64,000 nucleotides of DNA from Bugulina stolonifera. Its lineage: Eukaryota; Bryozoa; Gymnolaemata; Cheilostomatida; Bugulidae. This document shows positions 10,942 through 22,065 of this stretch, piece after piece. The stretch's first letter is position 1, and the number at the start of each line of letters is the position of its first letter. Location of the stretch: assembly GCA_935421135.1 (NCBI GenBank), contig OW285189.1:23066298-23130297 (forward strand), given 5' to 3'. A program made the translations under genes and the position numbers. The notes under the pieces are model-generated. The model saw only the letters and a program-made list of their open reading frames with translations. It was not told where the DNA came from and searched no databases.

Positions 10942-13877
10942 CTACTTCTTTACAAGGTACTCTTCAATCCAAGATTTCAGACCCTCGAGGTCATAGAATA
11001 CAGGACCGTTCCCTCCAGCAAGTACAATTACACCATCTAGTATGATGTACAGTCTGTCAGGAAGTGCTGCGTATTTCTTGCATGTAATATTATCCATCAT
11101 GTCTACCAGTATGGGAAACTTTGGCTGAAGCGCCTCTCTCATATCTTCTGCAGTCTACAGTTTACACAAGTAGGTGAAATATAACTAACTTGTTTTAATC
11201 TAAGAAGGAGCTAATACAGTAGTTCGTGGCCATGAGAACGCACTGGCTAATTATTTAGTCACAACCTTTTACAGGTGTAGCATCTGAACTTCGCATTTTC
11301 TTAAGCACCACCTCAACTTTATTGTGTTATGAAAAAATACTGTACAGCCTGCATCATTCTAGTTATTCACCATTTTCAGCATGTCTACAATGCACATGTA
11401 AGATTGTGGATCTGGTATGCATCACACACGTTACCTGTAGTCTCTCTCTGCAGGTGGTTGCTTGTTTTATTGATTGAAATTCAAGAGGATGAGCTTCTGC
11501 TACATAAACTGTAGCAAAGTCCATCGACTCTTTGTACTGGTCAGCAATATCACAGAATAACTGGAACTGCAACCTGAATAATAGAATAGTGTTAGTAGTG
11601 AAATAGGAGATTAGCATCAAAATTAAAAGATAATGTTCATTGTCATTTTTGAACTAAGCATAGGAAAAAAGCTGGAAAAGTTGTTTTACACCTAAGTTTA
11701 TTTTCTATATTCTATATTTCTATATTCAGCAATGAAATTGAAAGAGGAAGTTGCTCTTTGGATATTTCTAATTTTAGCAATATTAGCAATATTTCGACAT
11801 CAATACCTGAAAGGGTGTCATGTATAGCTACCAAAGCTGAGTATGAAAGGTCTTCCTTCTTTAGCATAAGAGAGAAGAGAGGATACAACTTTAGAATCCA
11901 GGTCTATGACATCACAGTCTGGAGCAGGAAGTCCTTGATAGGCCTCCTGGTAGAAGGCAGCCCAGAACTGAGTGGTGAAAGTTAGGGACTACAATAGTAT
12001 TTCATATAAACCTACATGTAGTTTAACAACAATCCAATACACAGGATGGAGGTGAGTGGCAGGTAGTGTGGCAGATAGGGTGGTGGGTAAGGTGGTGGGT
12101 AAGGTGGTGGGTAAGGTGGTGGGTAAAGTGGTAGGTAAGGTGGTGGGTAAAGTGGTGGGTAAGGTAGTGGGTAAGGTGGTGAGTAAGGTGGTGGGTGAGA
12201 TGGTAGGTAAGGTGGTGGGTAAGGTGGTGGGTAAGGTGGTGGGTAAGGTGGTGGGTAAGGTGGTGGGTAAAGTGGTGGGTAAGGTGGTGGGTAAGGTGGT
12301 GGGTAAGGTGGTGGGTAAGGTGGCGCGTAGGGTTGTAGAACATACTCATGTGTGTATACAAAGTTTCTTTCATTATCTCAACGATTCAGCATATACATGT
12401 ACATGACAAGTGCAAATGTAATAACACATTAGAAATAGAGAGTGACGCCTACTTTGGTAGGTTATAATTCTGATTGGCATTGCTGGATCTAAAATCCTAC
12501 ATGTAAAGCATGGTAAATTACCGTAGCTGTTAACTATGTACATGTGCTTAATAACTTGCTACAATGTACATGTATGTACTTACTAACTTATTATGTACAT
12601 TTATTGCTAACTTACTATTTGAGAACGGCTAAACATTTGCCTTACAATTTGTGGATTTCCAGTTATTCTGTCCCTCATTGCTCCTTTAAGTGAGGATCTA
12701 GCCACATCTGTAATAGAATAGAGACACATGGTACCTAACTCAGTCTGTGTGTTTAGATCTAGACATGCATGATGGAAAGGGAGTGCTCAGGGGTGTGCTC
12801 TTCTATCCTACCCCCAGGAAAAATTGCTCAGTTTTTAAAGACTTTCACGGTTCGCTGCTTAGTTGCAATATCCTCTGATTACCACTGTCATGCTGACATT
12901 GGAGTAAACCCACCAACATGGTATACGTTACAGGTACACCTACAGTCCTACCCCTACATGTATATACAATATGCATGGTAGGTACTATACCCATATTTAT
13001 AAAAAGTCTACAAATGGAGGCATTGTATAATGTAGATCAAATAGAATGGTCTCTTGAATGTTTACATTGCCAACACCTTTCTGCTTATATACAGGATCTC
13101 TGTTCATGGCTATTCAAACCCAACTTGTGTTACTATAATGAACAAGTGTTAAACAGTATAATTAATCCATCTACTACAGGTAGTGTACATGGTACATCTT
13201 CGTGTCTGTACTAGGTGAATAACAACGTTCAAAATAATATGCATGTATTTTCCTTGTTAGTGGACTTTTTGCAGAGCAAAAATCAATATTACTAGTCATG
13301 TACATGCACATGTACGTGCAGTACGTAGCTATGTTGCTAATGCACATTAAATTACACGCCATAATAAATTGAAGCGGTTGACATGATCAACTCCTAAGTA
13401 AAATATTTCTGGAGTGGCTAGGAGAGAGTATTATGGCATACAGAGAAACAATTTATTGAGGGCTACTTTTCCTAACACTACCAATAGTACGACAGACTAT
13501 AGGTGTACATGTACGTGTACATGTAGTTAGGCAAAAGGTTCGCATCCTGACTTCAGTGCCCTGATCACTACGGCTTCAACTGACTCACTAACTCACTGAT
13601 TCACTGATTCAATAACTCACTGATTCACTAACTCACTTAATTCATCGCACCACAACAGTAGTATGGACTTGACATCACCAGGGTTGGTAGTTTTCTAGGA
13701 CTTACCCTGTATCTTTCGAGTCACAAACTCTTCTGGCATCCTAAGACTAGCATAGTCAGAAAGGAGAAACATAGAGTTCATAGTAATGTACATCAGCAGG
13801 TAGCATGTAAGTCTTAGTACAGCTAGTATCAGTCTGATAAAAATATGAGGAGGCTGGCAGGTGCCCCCTGGTACCAT
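10942..13877 (-). CDS. Iodothyronine deiodinase-like selenoprotein with in-frame UGA (Sec128)
   Basis: Five exons join in phase: 13877-13706, 12707-12646, 11967-11807, 11573-11435 and 11154-10942, giving 248 aa. The N-terminus has one hydrophobic segment (about residues 13-32), as in membrane-anchored deiodinases. The active site reads FGSYT-U-HPF, with TGA at 11820-11818 in the position of the catalytic selenocysteine (FGSCTUPPF in vertebrate enzymes). Downstream are the conserved E158 and H160 (VYVAEAHP) and the family C-terminal block (PDRLYIILDG...GGNGP...W). Known deiodinases remove iodine from iodothyronines using a thioredoxin-fold selenol; the substrate in this animal is not known. 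A SECIS-like hairpin lies downstream. The cysteine just before Thr-Sec in vertebrates is Tyr here. Intron 2 contains a 12-bp minisatellite. The start was taken at the ATG just before the hydrophobic segment; an in-frame ATG at 13940 is possible. Confidence 0.88.
12069..12335. repeat. 12-bp G-rich minisatellite (GGTGGTGGGTAA)
   Basis: About 22 units of GGTGGTGGGTAA with point changes, in intron 2 of the deiodinase gene. It gives artificial Gly/Val/Lys frames on one strand and His/Leu/Thr frames on the other. The plus strand is G-rich; transcripts of the gene carry the C-rich strand. Confidence 0.95.
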
Positions 13878-14907
13878 CTTTTGTATATTTAGTATAATAG
13901 TCAATGCATAATATGCATGTACATTACACTGTATATGCAAGTAGTAGCAATTTTACTGCATTGTTGAGGCTACTTTCTTCTCTACTAACCCATAGGCTAC
14001 TAGCCTACAACTACATGTAGTAGATAAAAAGTTGGCAGGCTATTAATTATGCCTATTCAACTTCCACCTTGTTATTGTTATAATCTTGAATACTGTATGC
14101 AATGATAATATATTATCATTGCTGTATGGCTGTATTGTAGCAAAAAGTAACCCCATTGGTCAAAAAACAAGAGCATTATGATTGGTTGCATAGTCACGAT
14201 GGGATAGTAGGAACCATAGAGTTATCTCCCCGGGGTGTTACCTCTATGGTAGGAACAGAGTTCATTGCGATGTATGAGTATTATATTATAATAAACTCAG
14301 GTTGTGCTACCATGTTATATACCACAATTCTCCAATATGTTATATTATGCACAATGTGTTTCAAACAGGCTCCTTGATTATGCAGGAGACTACCTAATTT
14401 TCAACTCAAACTTTGGTACCTCATCCACATGTACATTTGTACACCTACATCCGAAATGCTGAACATCCCTGAATTCAACCAGAGGAGCTTGGCAAGCCTG
14501 GAATTTTAAAGGTTTGCAAATATTTTGAGATTTTTTCCCTAAACTGTCCAAAATACACATAAGCTTTTGGTTCATATGAATATGTTTTGCAAACCCAGTT
14601 TGCTAAATGTTGTCTGCACATCTACTCTCTTTGGGTATATTATAAGGCCTGAAAATAATAAAAATGGTGTGCTGTGCTTGTTTGAGGCCAGTTCAGGATT
14701 TCCGCAGTTTGATGTAGGTAGGTATTTCTTCATAGTTTGTGATTGGAACAGTTAGGTTGGTGGCTGGCTACTTAAAAGTAGATAAAGAGGACAACTTCAC
14801 AAGACTGTCTCCTTGCCTAAGGTGTGGACACACTGCCGAATAAACGACGGCAACCAGCTATAGCCATGGCCCCAGAAACCATTGCTCTGTAGAGATGTGG
14901 TTAGTAT
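13878..14907. other. AT-rich spacer upstream of the deiodinase gene
   Basis: No supported gene. It should contain the deiodinase promoter (upstream of 13,877 on the minus strand), but no clear core element was recognised. Short ORFs at 14,156-14,991 lack domains and splice support. Confidence 0.5.
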
Positions 14908-15892
14908 TGTAATGTTTTTGAGTACTATTGCATACGAGAGCCGAGGGCTACAAGTATGTGAAGGGCTTGGAAGGTGGTAGAGGCCGACCAAGTGTACCTT
15001 CTGCTCATTACATAAAAGAGTGAACAGTTATGGGTGCTCTCTATAGTGTAGATTGTAGATTATATCAGACGTAGGCCGATGCCGAGACTCATTGGAGCTC
15101 AGGACCGACGTAGGTCATGTAGAGTTTATACTCCGAGGGAGTGTAGAGAAAGAATGTCTAACCTTGAGAACCTAAGTCCGACGCTAGGTTCATTAGAACC
15201 CGGGATCGGCCTAAGCCTAAGGGGTGGATAGAGATATGCTTAGCCTAGGATGAGGTGAACTCGAGCCGTACTGAATCCAAAGGATTCTCAGGTGGAGTTA
15301 CCCGCCTAAAGAGTAAGCCTCTGTAGGTTGAGTTAGGAGATGTTGCTTTATTCAAGCGCAATCAACAACTGAATTACAACACAAAATGCACTGCCTTATA
15401 TACATAACAAACTTCCGGCCAAAAGAGCTCGACATGGTGTCGTCCATCCGACATGGGGTCGGCTCCGGAACTGACGCAACAATATGTCTGGTTCCGCCCG
15501 ACTCGGCCACATAAAAGGTCGGCCTTTGCACAAAATGTGCTTACAATAAGGAGAAACATGTCGTATATAATTATGAGCTAAATCTATAAGGTTGGCCACG
15601 AAGGTGCTATATAAAATGGCAAAAGACTCTAATAATTCACAATCAAGTAAGAACAGACAATTACTAAATAAGTCTACAAATGTGGGAAAAACCAAGTTGC
15701 AACAGAACGTAATCCCAAGGCTTGATTGCTAGTACATATGTATATAAGGCACGCAGTATATATAAGATAATAATGAATGCATAGATGAATATGGATAACA
15801 ATGCATGGATAAGAATAGGTGATTAATGTCAGCTATTATAATGTCAGTGTGGCTGGCCTAGGTACCATTACCACAGAGGCTGTTTCACCACA
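14908..15892. mobile_element. Solo LTR, 985 bp, 4-bp target duplication GTAT
   Basis: Same family as 7502-8588, starting TGTAATGTTTT and ending GTTTCACCACA. It is flanked by GTAT at 14904-14907 and 15893-15896. The different target duplications show independent insertions. No retroelement coding region adjoins it. Confidence 0.75.
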
Positions 15893-15984
15893 GTATTTAT
15901 ATGTCAAAATACCAGAACCACAATCCTGTGGCAATGCTATTGCCTGTCTCTGCTATTTCTTATCTCTGCTGTTGATTTGGTAAT

Positions 15985-16242
15985 GTGTCCATAGCATTAC
16001 TGTTTATAGAGTTAACAGCGGACATGACCCAAGCTGAATTGGAATTAGACAACAATAGAAAACACTTCTTACAGTGCCATCTACCAACCTTTGGAAGACT
16101 GGCAATACAACCTGCAAAAGACCAAACTAGTATTTTATCTACACAAAATATTCAGATCCAGATTTTTGAGTTGTCCTCTCATGATCAGCCTATTGCCGCC
16201 CATCGTGTCTCTCTAGTGAAGCCTGTTCGGTCTAGAGTATAA
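15985..16242 (+). CDS. Short unrecognised ORF (85 aa)
   Basis: The open frame begins near the end of the solo LTR, and a possible start at 16024 gives about 72 aa, hydrophilic with a basic C-terminus. A TTTATAG acceptor-like site precedes the segment. No domain is recognised. It could be an exon of a gene leading to 16999-17706, or chance. Confidence 0.2.
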   Translation: MSIALLFIELTADMTQAELELDNNRKHFLQCHLPTFGRLAIQPAKDQTSILSTQNIQIQIFELSSHDQPIAAHRVSLVKPVRSRV

Positions 16243-16998
16243 TCTACAGATCAAACGGGTATTAGAAGTAATTACTTATTATTAATTAGTAATTACCATT
16301 AGTTATTAGTCAGTTAAGGTCTCCACCAGAAGGTAATGCACTGAGGTGGCCATGTCAGAGTACACAGTTTTTGATAACAGGTGAGGAGCACACCTAATTA
16401 GGTTTATTTTTTATTATCACTGTTTTCAAACAAATACCTTACAACTGCTTACCATCTGGCAGGGGTGTTAAGGATGTGTACATGTACTAATCTATCATAA
16501 AACTCTGCTAAAAGCTACAGCCATTCTAGGAAATACAGCTGACTTATATAGATAGTTGTGGATAGGTATCACAGCTAGTACCTTGGCACATTACTAGCAA
16601 ACATAGTTGTCTCATATAGAGAACATTGATAGGAGGAAGAGTACCTGACTAGACACCAGAAGGTTCACAGATCATCTTTTATAGTGGTAGGAAAACACAC
16701 ATATCACATCAGGTAGAGTTATAACTTATTATACGGCTGGATAAGTTGGTCAGAAAAGCTGCTGAAGAGTCTTACACATACATTATCTGAATCTACACTT
16801 TAATAAAATACGTGTCTCTAATCCTAATCAGCAAGGCTACTGTTCCTCCAGTAGTATACTCTTCTATCAGATAAGGATTTCCATTTAATCTTATGTAATC
16901 CCAGTTCAAGATCTAAGGCTAAGCATTGTATATGACAGCAGAGAAGACACAGTGTAGCCTAGCAAGAGTTCTGCACAGGATTATTACCGAGCTCACAG

Positions 16999-17706
16999 AT
17001 GAATATTGTTGGTACAATAGAAGACATGGAGAACAACAATGAGATTCACAAGACAGAGAAGTCATTCTGGTTGAACAAGCTGAAGGGAAACAGATGTAAG
17101 CTTGCCAGTGTTGAGAGCTTGACCCATCTGGATGATGAGAACACTTTGCTCAACAGTTCTCCGGATGATGACCTTAATATTTCCTTTGACAATGACCTCA
17201 GTGATGACCTCAATGATTATCTTGACAACTGTCTCAGGTTCAATTGTTACAGAGACCAAAGCAGTATTCTATTTGACAGTCGCATTCGGCATCCAATCTG
17301 CTTTGGTGAAACTAAAAATATAGCCGACATTCCCTATGCAGACGAGTGTGAAGATGGCTTGACTGAAATCCCCTCTTCTAACTACACTGATGACTTGTCC
17401 CTGAGTGAACCACAGCGCATACAGACTTCCACGGAACAACTGGGTGATGAAGCTAGTAAATTACTAACTTGTAAGAAGTCAGAACAGACTGTGATATGTT
17501 TAGATGACTCAATTTCAAGTGATGCTGGTTGGTCAGACGATACTTCCCTGACCATTGAGACACCAGCTTACTTCAAACATGTACTCCCTGTTCCTGAAGA
17601 TGATGAGGAAGACAACATAACTGTATTTATGGACTTGCCTCACACATGGCCAAGGGGTGAGAGAATTATTACGCTTCTGCAATATCACGTACAATTAGTA
17701 AGCTAG
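16999..17706 (+). CDS. Unrecognised acidic, Ser/Asp-rich 235-aa protein
   Basis: The single open frame runs from ATG 16999 to TAG, with an in-frame stop shortly upstream. The product is strongly acidic (a DDDLN...DNDLSDDLNDYLDN stretch at about 55-75 and PEDDEEDN near 200), without signal peptide or membrane segment. It contains RCKLASVESLTHLD at about 32-45, matching RCGLATSESLTSLD near the C-terminus of the 9541-10241 product, though the rest does not align. The last codons overlap a GTAAGC donor-like site, so a further exon is possible. ORF length and bias make coding likely; function unknown. Confidence 0.5.
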   Translation: MNIVGTIEDMENNNEIHKTEKSFWLNKLKGNRCKLASVESLTHLDDENTLLNSSPDDDLNISFDNDLSDDLNDYLDNCLRFNCYRDQSSILFDSRIRHPICFGETKNIADIPYADECEDGLTEIPSSNYTDDLSLSEPQRIQTSTEQLGDEASKLLTCKKSEQTVICLDDSISSDAGWSDDTSLTIETPAYFKHVLPVPEDDEEDNITVFMDLPHTWPRGERIITLLQYHVQLVS

Positions 17707-20700
17707 AATAATACTACTTCCAATCGCTACCACTCTTTTTACCATCCATCCGCATATCACCAGTGTTCTCTTATTATAATAATTTATAAAAATTGAATAA
17801 ATGTTTTATTCACACTTGTAGCTAAGATGCAAATAATATCACCTCCCAAAGTCTCCAAAAGAAGTTTCAAGCAATTGTTGGTAGACTGTGTAAGCTGTAG
17901 TAATCACTAGCCATTCTAGCAAGCACCTGACCTGCTGTTCAGCTAACATGCTCTGCGTGGACAAGTAAGTACATAATCAGAGCTGCATCATAGTGCAGTA
18001 ACCCTTGAACCAAAGGAGCGCAACTCTTTATTTTTGTTCACTCATTAATCATAATCAGGACTAACAACCAGCCCCAGAAATCTGATCAAATATAGTTCTA
18101 TAATGCCATTAGCATATTGAGCTCTGTTTACACCTAGCAATCAGTATATAATAATAGGCAATGTCATAATCTAATAGGCAGCATAAGCAGCTTGTAGGCA
18201 AGCATGTTTTTGTCAATCTCAGACGGGAAATGGCAGAGGGTAGTGGTAGTGGTAAAAGACGTGACGTGAGAGGTGAGAGATAAATGACGTGAGAGCCTGA
18301 AGGCAGCTCTAACTAATGTTAGAATACCTATACTTGGGAGGAGCTAGACGGAAATACAGCTTTTGGTTGGCGATTGGGGTTTGGGGATAATAAGAATTTG
18401 ACGTTGGTTAATAAATCGTTAGTAACCTTAGTTGGAGTTGTCTTCTTTTTCTGTCACGCGATTTAATTCTCACTTTACGCTCACATCTTTTACCACTACC
18501 GAATATGCAGGCACTTTTAAGTGTTTCAGGTTGACCTTGAAACTTCAGCCTGGGATTTGTTACCATCAACCAAACGGTTTGTTGCTGCCCTGAGGTGACA
18601 CAGTGACAAATGCACAATATCTCTATTTACTCATATTGAGTTTATGCTTTTAATTTCAGGATTTTTCATTTGAATGCTCAAAATACAAACATAGTTTTTG
18701 ACATATTTTTTATCGAAAAGACTGCTGTTTCTTATCTGTTTTTCTTCAAGACAGCCCATCATTAACGTGTCGGTATACCACTTTGACTATGCTGTATAAA
18801 ATAATTCATGTGCAGTAAACACAATTATGTATTTCACTGCTTTACTGCTTAAAAAGACAACCAGGTTTTTTGTCGTAGACATTGATGTACATAGATTTAT
18901 ATTGTACATGCAATATTGTAACGGTTATTGTCTATTGCAATGTAAGTTTGTTTTGTGTCAGCTAGTACTGAAGATCACAGGTTGAGAAGGATAAGTCCTC
19001 TACTGCAGTGGGCTACGTGTGACTGTAATATTTATATTGCCAACAAAACAGCTTTTTGGATTCCACATGTCTTCATGTTATTGGCTGCTTTCCCGTGTGA
19101 AATGAAATGACCAGAGTCCACACTATTATTTTTTAGTAATTTTTTGCACCTGTTTGTCAAATGTGCAAGGACTACTATAAACTACTGATTTTCATTTTAC
19201 TACTATCCTACCTACATGCCTACCCAACACAAGGACTAGGATTAATCATACTCAAAGAGAGGATGATCCCAGATTAGGAACCTGATGCCATGAGAATTGA
19301 TCAAATTGATGCAGCTAGGCTATCATATCATCATCTTTACATGATATTATGGTAACAAGTCATGTTATACTCCGTCTATGCGTGGTGGATGCTTGTTTGT
19401 CCCATGTGTGTGTGTTTATATTACATTTTAACTAGCAAGGTAGGCAGACCTAGGCTACTAAAATTAAAAGTATTTCTTTCCTTCTCTTTCTAAGGTGGTA
19501 AGATTTCATAATATTATACATCCACTGTACATTCAAGTAGCTTCTATTTCATTATTAGTTTATAACTTCCATTTATGGTGAAAGCAAATTGATATTAATT
19601 TATAATTAGTATAGTTGTTTAGTATTGCACTACATAGTGCAACCAATACAAAACAATTATGCTAATTAATATTAGTTTGGCTTTTTATTGCACTATATAA
19701 TGAAATACAAAACTATTATACTAATTAATATTAATTTGCTAGCATCATGAATAGTACCCTTTGCAACCAGGTAATTTACGTGCGGGGTTGTTCGCTCTCT
19801 AATAACGCAGAGTAAATAACTCCAAATGAACAGATCAATTAAGTTTTGCGACTTGCGATCACCGTTCGTAGTAGGTCAAAAGTAGTGCACTTTTCGGTTC
19901 CGTGGCAGCTTTTTAAGTAGGCAGCTTATAAAGTGGCGAGTCATGTTTTGACCTATGTTAATTAGTTCCGAGAGAATTAGATGATAAGTTGAATGTCAAA
20001 CGGCCGATTGATCATGATGTAAGTTATTTTCAGTTTGTTGGGTGTCACAGATGTTAACACTGCTAGCCAGTTACTCTCACTAAAATAGCCAATAGAATGT
20101 TTAGTGTTATTCGTTTTCATGACAACGGACTCTATGAGAAGGACTTGCTGAATCACTGATGCAGACATCAGATTTAATTTATTTAGATAAGATAAAGATA
20201 GATTAGCTCACGCTCCTCTTACTCCTTGATTAGGTGGTTCACATTCTAATATATACCTCAAGTGGCGTAGAACTTTCGGAGAAATTACGTTTGAATATTG
20301 GGCCTACAGGGAAGACTGTCGTTTCGACATTGCTAGGACAAGGTTTCCATCAGTACACTACATGTACAATTGTTACAGGACATGACATTGCTGCTTAGGA
20401 TTGGTGGTTGGTTTCTCCTCTAATTTCATGAATGGTTCACTGAAGGATGTTGGTGTGGTTGTGATGTTTGCTTTTTTTGGTAAATATTTGGGCTCTCCTC
20501 TGGTTGCTGCTCTAGTGGTCACTGTTATTGTTTGTTACCTGTATTGGTACTCTTCTGTCCCTAACAATATTGCTATAGGCTCTGGATAGAGTATGGTGTT
20601 ATTCTTCATTTAGAAGAACCCTGGTCAGCAGACTTTAACGATGGAGTTTATTTCTGTTTTCCAAGGACCATAAGATATTTACATGATATTCATGTCGATA

Positions 20701-22065
20701 TTCTAATGTTCTTGACATTGCTATCTCTCTAATTTTCTTCATTTTTATTTTTCTAATCATTTACTGGCCTGCTACTACTCTACTGGTTTGAGCATGAGTA
20801 AAACTTGAAATATTTTATTACTAACATATTATTAGGCAACTAAATTGTAGGTCTGTAAGAAAAAAGTGAATGTTGTTGGATTCTAGTTTGAATATTACTA
20901 ATTCATTTAATAAAGAATAAATAGACAATATTTTCAATTTTGTTTTGAATTAAAATTGGTGAAATTGGGTGCTTTAGAATTGAATCTTAGTTTTTCCAGT
21001 TCCAGAAAGCTGAAATTATTTTGATTTTTCTGTGGGTCTAAATTCTTAAATTGACTGGTGTTCAAAATGGAGATTTAAACTGTTTGAATTTGATCTAATT
21101 AGACTTGCTATGCTGATACTTTTCACTGTCCTACAAATATAATAGTTTGGATTTTCCCCAGGAAACTTTCAATCAGTTTTGTGTTTGAGGCATCTCTAGG
21201 TAATTTGAGGTGTGTCTAAATTCTTAAATTGACTGGTGTTCAAAATGGAGATTTAAACTGTTATGTTTGAATTTGATCTAATTAGACTTGCTATGCTGAT
21301 ACTTTTCACTGTCCTACAAATATAATAGTTTGGATTTTCCCCAGGAAACTTTCAATCAGTTTTGTGTTTGAGGCATCTCTAGGTAATTTGAGGTGTGTCT
21401 AATAGGGATTTTTGACGTCAGATGACTTGGATATAAGAAGGCTTCATGCTAATTGGCTTACACTGTTAGACCTGTGACTGGTTGTACCATGCATTATACA
21501 ATCTGTACTAATCAAAGCTAGGATAGCCAGAGGCTGATAAAGAGGCATTTCTGCTAGAATAGTAATGAAAGTCCTTACTACCTCAGTGCTGGAATCTCAA
21601 GGTGATATTTTTTTGACAAAATCCTGAACAACTACATGTCATTCTAGGATGATTATGATGGTCAGAGTTGTTTTTCAATTTCACTTTTTTATTATTTTAT
21701 AAAATTAGGCTATATTTAGACAGTGAACCTACAAGTATACCAATTGAAAATTTTTCCCAGATATATTGGAAAATGTTAGTGTGGGCTCATAGTTTTATAA
21801 TGAATAATAATACAAGACGCATTTTTATATTTTGATTTAATCAAAATCAAACTATAAAAGTGCGTCTGGTTTTATTGTCGTAGATAAGTTTTATTTTGGA
21901 TTCACAGTCCTCGTCCAAACAAAATTTAAGTTTGCTTGCCTAGCCATGATATTTCAATTATAAACTGATATATCTTGCTCGAGTCATAAACTTCAGTTGC
22001 TCTTTTTACAAAAAAGTGGGTAACTTTTGCATTATTTTATTATTTATTTTGTATCAGCAAATGGC
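17707..22065. other. Long AT-rich spacer, no confident gene
   Basis: Two adjoining short open frames near 20,233-20,400 and 20,401-20,589 (the second hydrophobic) do not join and match no family I know. An imperfect palindrome lies near 21,805-21,885, with arms sharing AGACGCA/TGCGTCT around a TTTTGATT/AATCAAAA stem, as in a small foldback element. Upstream exons or the promoter of the sorting nexin gene may lie here. Confidence 0.5.
21037..21400. repeat. Tandem duplication of about 178-183 bp
   Basis: Two nearly identical copies start at TCTAAATTCTTAAATTG (21037 and 21215). The second has a five-base insertion after AAACTGTT. The near identity indicates a recent duplication. Confidence 0.9.

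Noticed and set aside
11818..11820. Deiodinase TGA as a nonsense mutation or pseudogene mark
   Set aside because: It is the exact catalytic Sec position, all other codons are open, exon phases fit and a SECIS-like hairpin follows.
12023..12406. 116-aa ORFs on both strands with four-residue repeats
   Set aside because: The 12-bp minisatellite in a deiodinase intron; it repeats in frame on both strands.
20233..20589. Two adjoining ORFs, one hydrophobic, as a gene
   Set aside because: They are in different frames with a stop between, have no clear junction, and match no family I recognise.
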